Positions 4,782 through 5,564 of a stretch of 5,564 nucleotides of DNA are shown here, piece after piece. Location: NCBI GenBank assembly GCA_029565815.1, contig JAKQNL010000028.1:1-5564 (forward strand), given 5' to 3'. The notes beneath the pieces were generated by a model. That model had not been told where the DNA came from. It was given only the letters and a program-made list of their open reading frames with translations, and made no database searches. Origin of the DNA: Spirochaetota bacterium. Its GTDB lineage: Bacteria > Spirochaetota > Spirochaetia > Treponematales > UBA12059. Within the stretch, counting starts at the first letter, position 1, and each line of letters begins with the position of its first letter. The translations under genes and the position numbers were made by a program.

Positions 4782-5564
4782 ATGGGCATACGCAAGGTCG
4801 AGGTGAGCATCGGCATGAGCTGGATCGAGGTAGATGAGGCAAACCTGCGCATTTTGTGCGGAAGCCCGGCCGATTCGGTTAAGCACCTCATGAAGGCCGG
4901 CCTTATCTGTCCGAAGGAAAAAGACGGGATACGTTACGAATCCGGCCCGAACGCCGTGCTATTGTCCGATGTGTCCGTGCAAAACGGCGGCTTTTCCAAC
5001 CTGGCCGAGTTTCCCATCCTGCAGATGTTCTACCGCCAGGGCATGCTCATTCCTGGCCACCCGGGCAACGACGGCAGCCGGCCGCTCATTATCGGGCTGG
5101 AAAACCAGGTAAAAGCTCAGCTTGCGTACATAGACATAGGCAAGGCCGGCATCATGGACGAGCGCGAGCTAGCGGCCGTCGGTTTACAGCCAAAGGCCAT
5201 CAAAGAGCTGGTGGAGCTTAAGCGGGCTTTTGCGTACGGAGACGTGCGTGCTACCAGCGAGCTGGTGGACGTGCTTCTGGTGGAGCGGGACGAAGTACAG
5301 CTGCCAGGCGGCGTGCGCTTGCTCCGCACGGGCTTAAACCGCTATACGATACGCTACAAGGATGAATCGGTAGACATCGACCTGAACCTGGGAGCTGGTC
5401 AGGCTTACATGAGTCCCCATAAGCTTCGGGGCACTTCAATTCGGCCGGAGTATTTTTCCGTAGTACATGTGGGCGAGGGCGACGGTTGGAATCCAAACCT
5501 GCCCTGTATGGGTAGCGTGCTTAGCTATCTAGGGAAAGTGTATCTTATTGATACAGGCCCGATC
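4782..5564 (+). CDS. metallo-beta-lactamase-fold protein with a distinct N-terminal domain (3' end missing)
   Basis: The frame opens at ATG 4782, five nt after GGAGG (4772-4776), and stays open for 261 codons to the window edge. Residues 1-220 form a domain I cannot assign to a named family. It starts with a short strand region and a helical stretch (about 19-40, NLRILCGSPADSVKHLMKAG) that could be a small helix-turn-helix-like fold. The distinctive segments GPNAVLLSDVSVQNGGFSNL (55-74), AEFPILQMFYRQGMLIPGHP (75-94) and PLIIGLENQVKAQLAYIDIG (101-120) follow. From about 224 the chain reads FSVVHVGEGDGWNPNLPCMG (225-244) and YLGKVYLIDTGP (249-260). This is the pattern of the first beta strands of the metallo-beta-lactamase fold, in which an aspartate-glycine pair precedes the HxHxDH metal site. 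That site lies beyond the window, so metal binding and activity cannot be judged. The gene has its own promoter and stands apart from the etf operon. Confidence 0.75.
   Translation, partial: MGIRKVEVSIGMSWIEVDEANLRILCGSPADSVKHLMKAGLICPKEKDGIRYESGPNAVLLSDVSVQNGGFSNLAEFPILQMFYRQGMLIPGHPGNDGSRPLIIGLENQVKAQLAYIDIGKAGIMDERELAAVGLQPKAIKELVELKRAFAYGDVRATSELVDVLLVERDEVQLPGGVRLLRTGLNRYTIRYKDESVDIDLNLGAGQAYMSPHKLRGTSIRPEYFSVVHVGEGDGWNPNLPCMGSVLSYLGKVYLIDTGPI

Noticed and set aside
4250..4891. Minus-strand open frame of 213 codons spanning the operon end
   Set aside because: It crosses the dehydrogenase 3' end, the terminator and the next promoter and gene start. It has Ser/Met-rich low-quality content and no sensible function.
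5117..5496. Two minus-strand open frames near the right end
   Set aside because: Both are antisense to the metallo-beta-lactamase-fold gene and have Ser/Arg/Pro-rich shadow composition.

Overview
The window looks like chromosomal DNA of a Gram-negative anaerobe, most plausibly a member of the Desulfobacterota (former Deltaproteobacteria). That placement is inferred from the protein types: a clostridial-type EtfB/EtfA pair followed by a long (about 570-residue) acyl-CoA dehydrogenase, a DsrE-superfamily protein, and a two-part metallo-beta-lactamase-fold protein. No taxonomic marker other than a 21-nt tRNA fragment is present, so the assignment is tentative.

Left part (1-871, minus strand). 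Reading right to left, a sigma70-like promoter (843-871) drives a DsrE/DsrF/DrsH-like protein (285-821, GTG start). After 15 nt comes a small gene with its own strong ribosome binding site (132-269) for a 45-residue single-span membrane peptide. A rho-independent terminator (109-131) begins right at its stop codon. A new promoter-like element (59-87) then precedes the 5' end of a tRNA-Leu gene (1-21), which is cut by the window edge.

Central part (872-4716, plus strand). Between the two divergent promoters lies a 22-bp interrupted palindrome (900-921) that looks like an operator. A near-consensus promoter (937-965) starts a three-gene operon, etfB (1028-1909), etfA (1927-2937) and an acyl-CoA dehydrogenase (2949-4667), with gaps of 17 and 11 nt and a good ribosome binding site before each gene. 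It ends at a textbook terminator (4689-4716). The dehydrogenase should oxidise an acyl-CoA and pass the electrons to the EtfAB heterodimer encoded with it. EtfB carries the sequence features of the NAD-linked, potentially electron-bifurcating Etf group rather than those of the mitochondrial type.

Right part (4717-5564, plus strand). A separate promoter (4734-4762), with an inverted repeat around its -10 box, drives a gene that runs off the window. The visible 261 residues are an unfamiliar N-terminal domain of about 220 residues followed by the first strands of a metallo-beta-lactamase fold.

No insertion sequence, CRISPR array, phage gene or obvious defence system is visible. The most interesting points are the shared, possibly co-regulated divergent control region, the unannotated-size membrane peptide, and the N-terminal domain of the metallo-beta-lactamase-fold protein.
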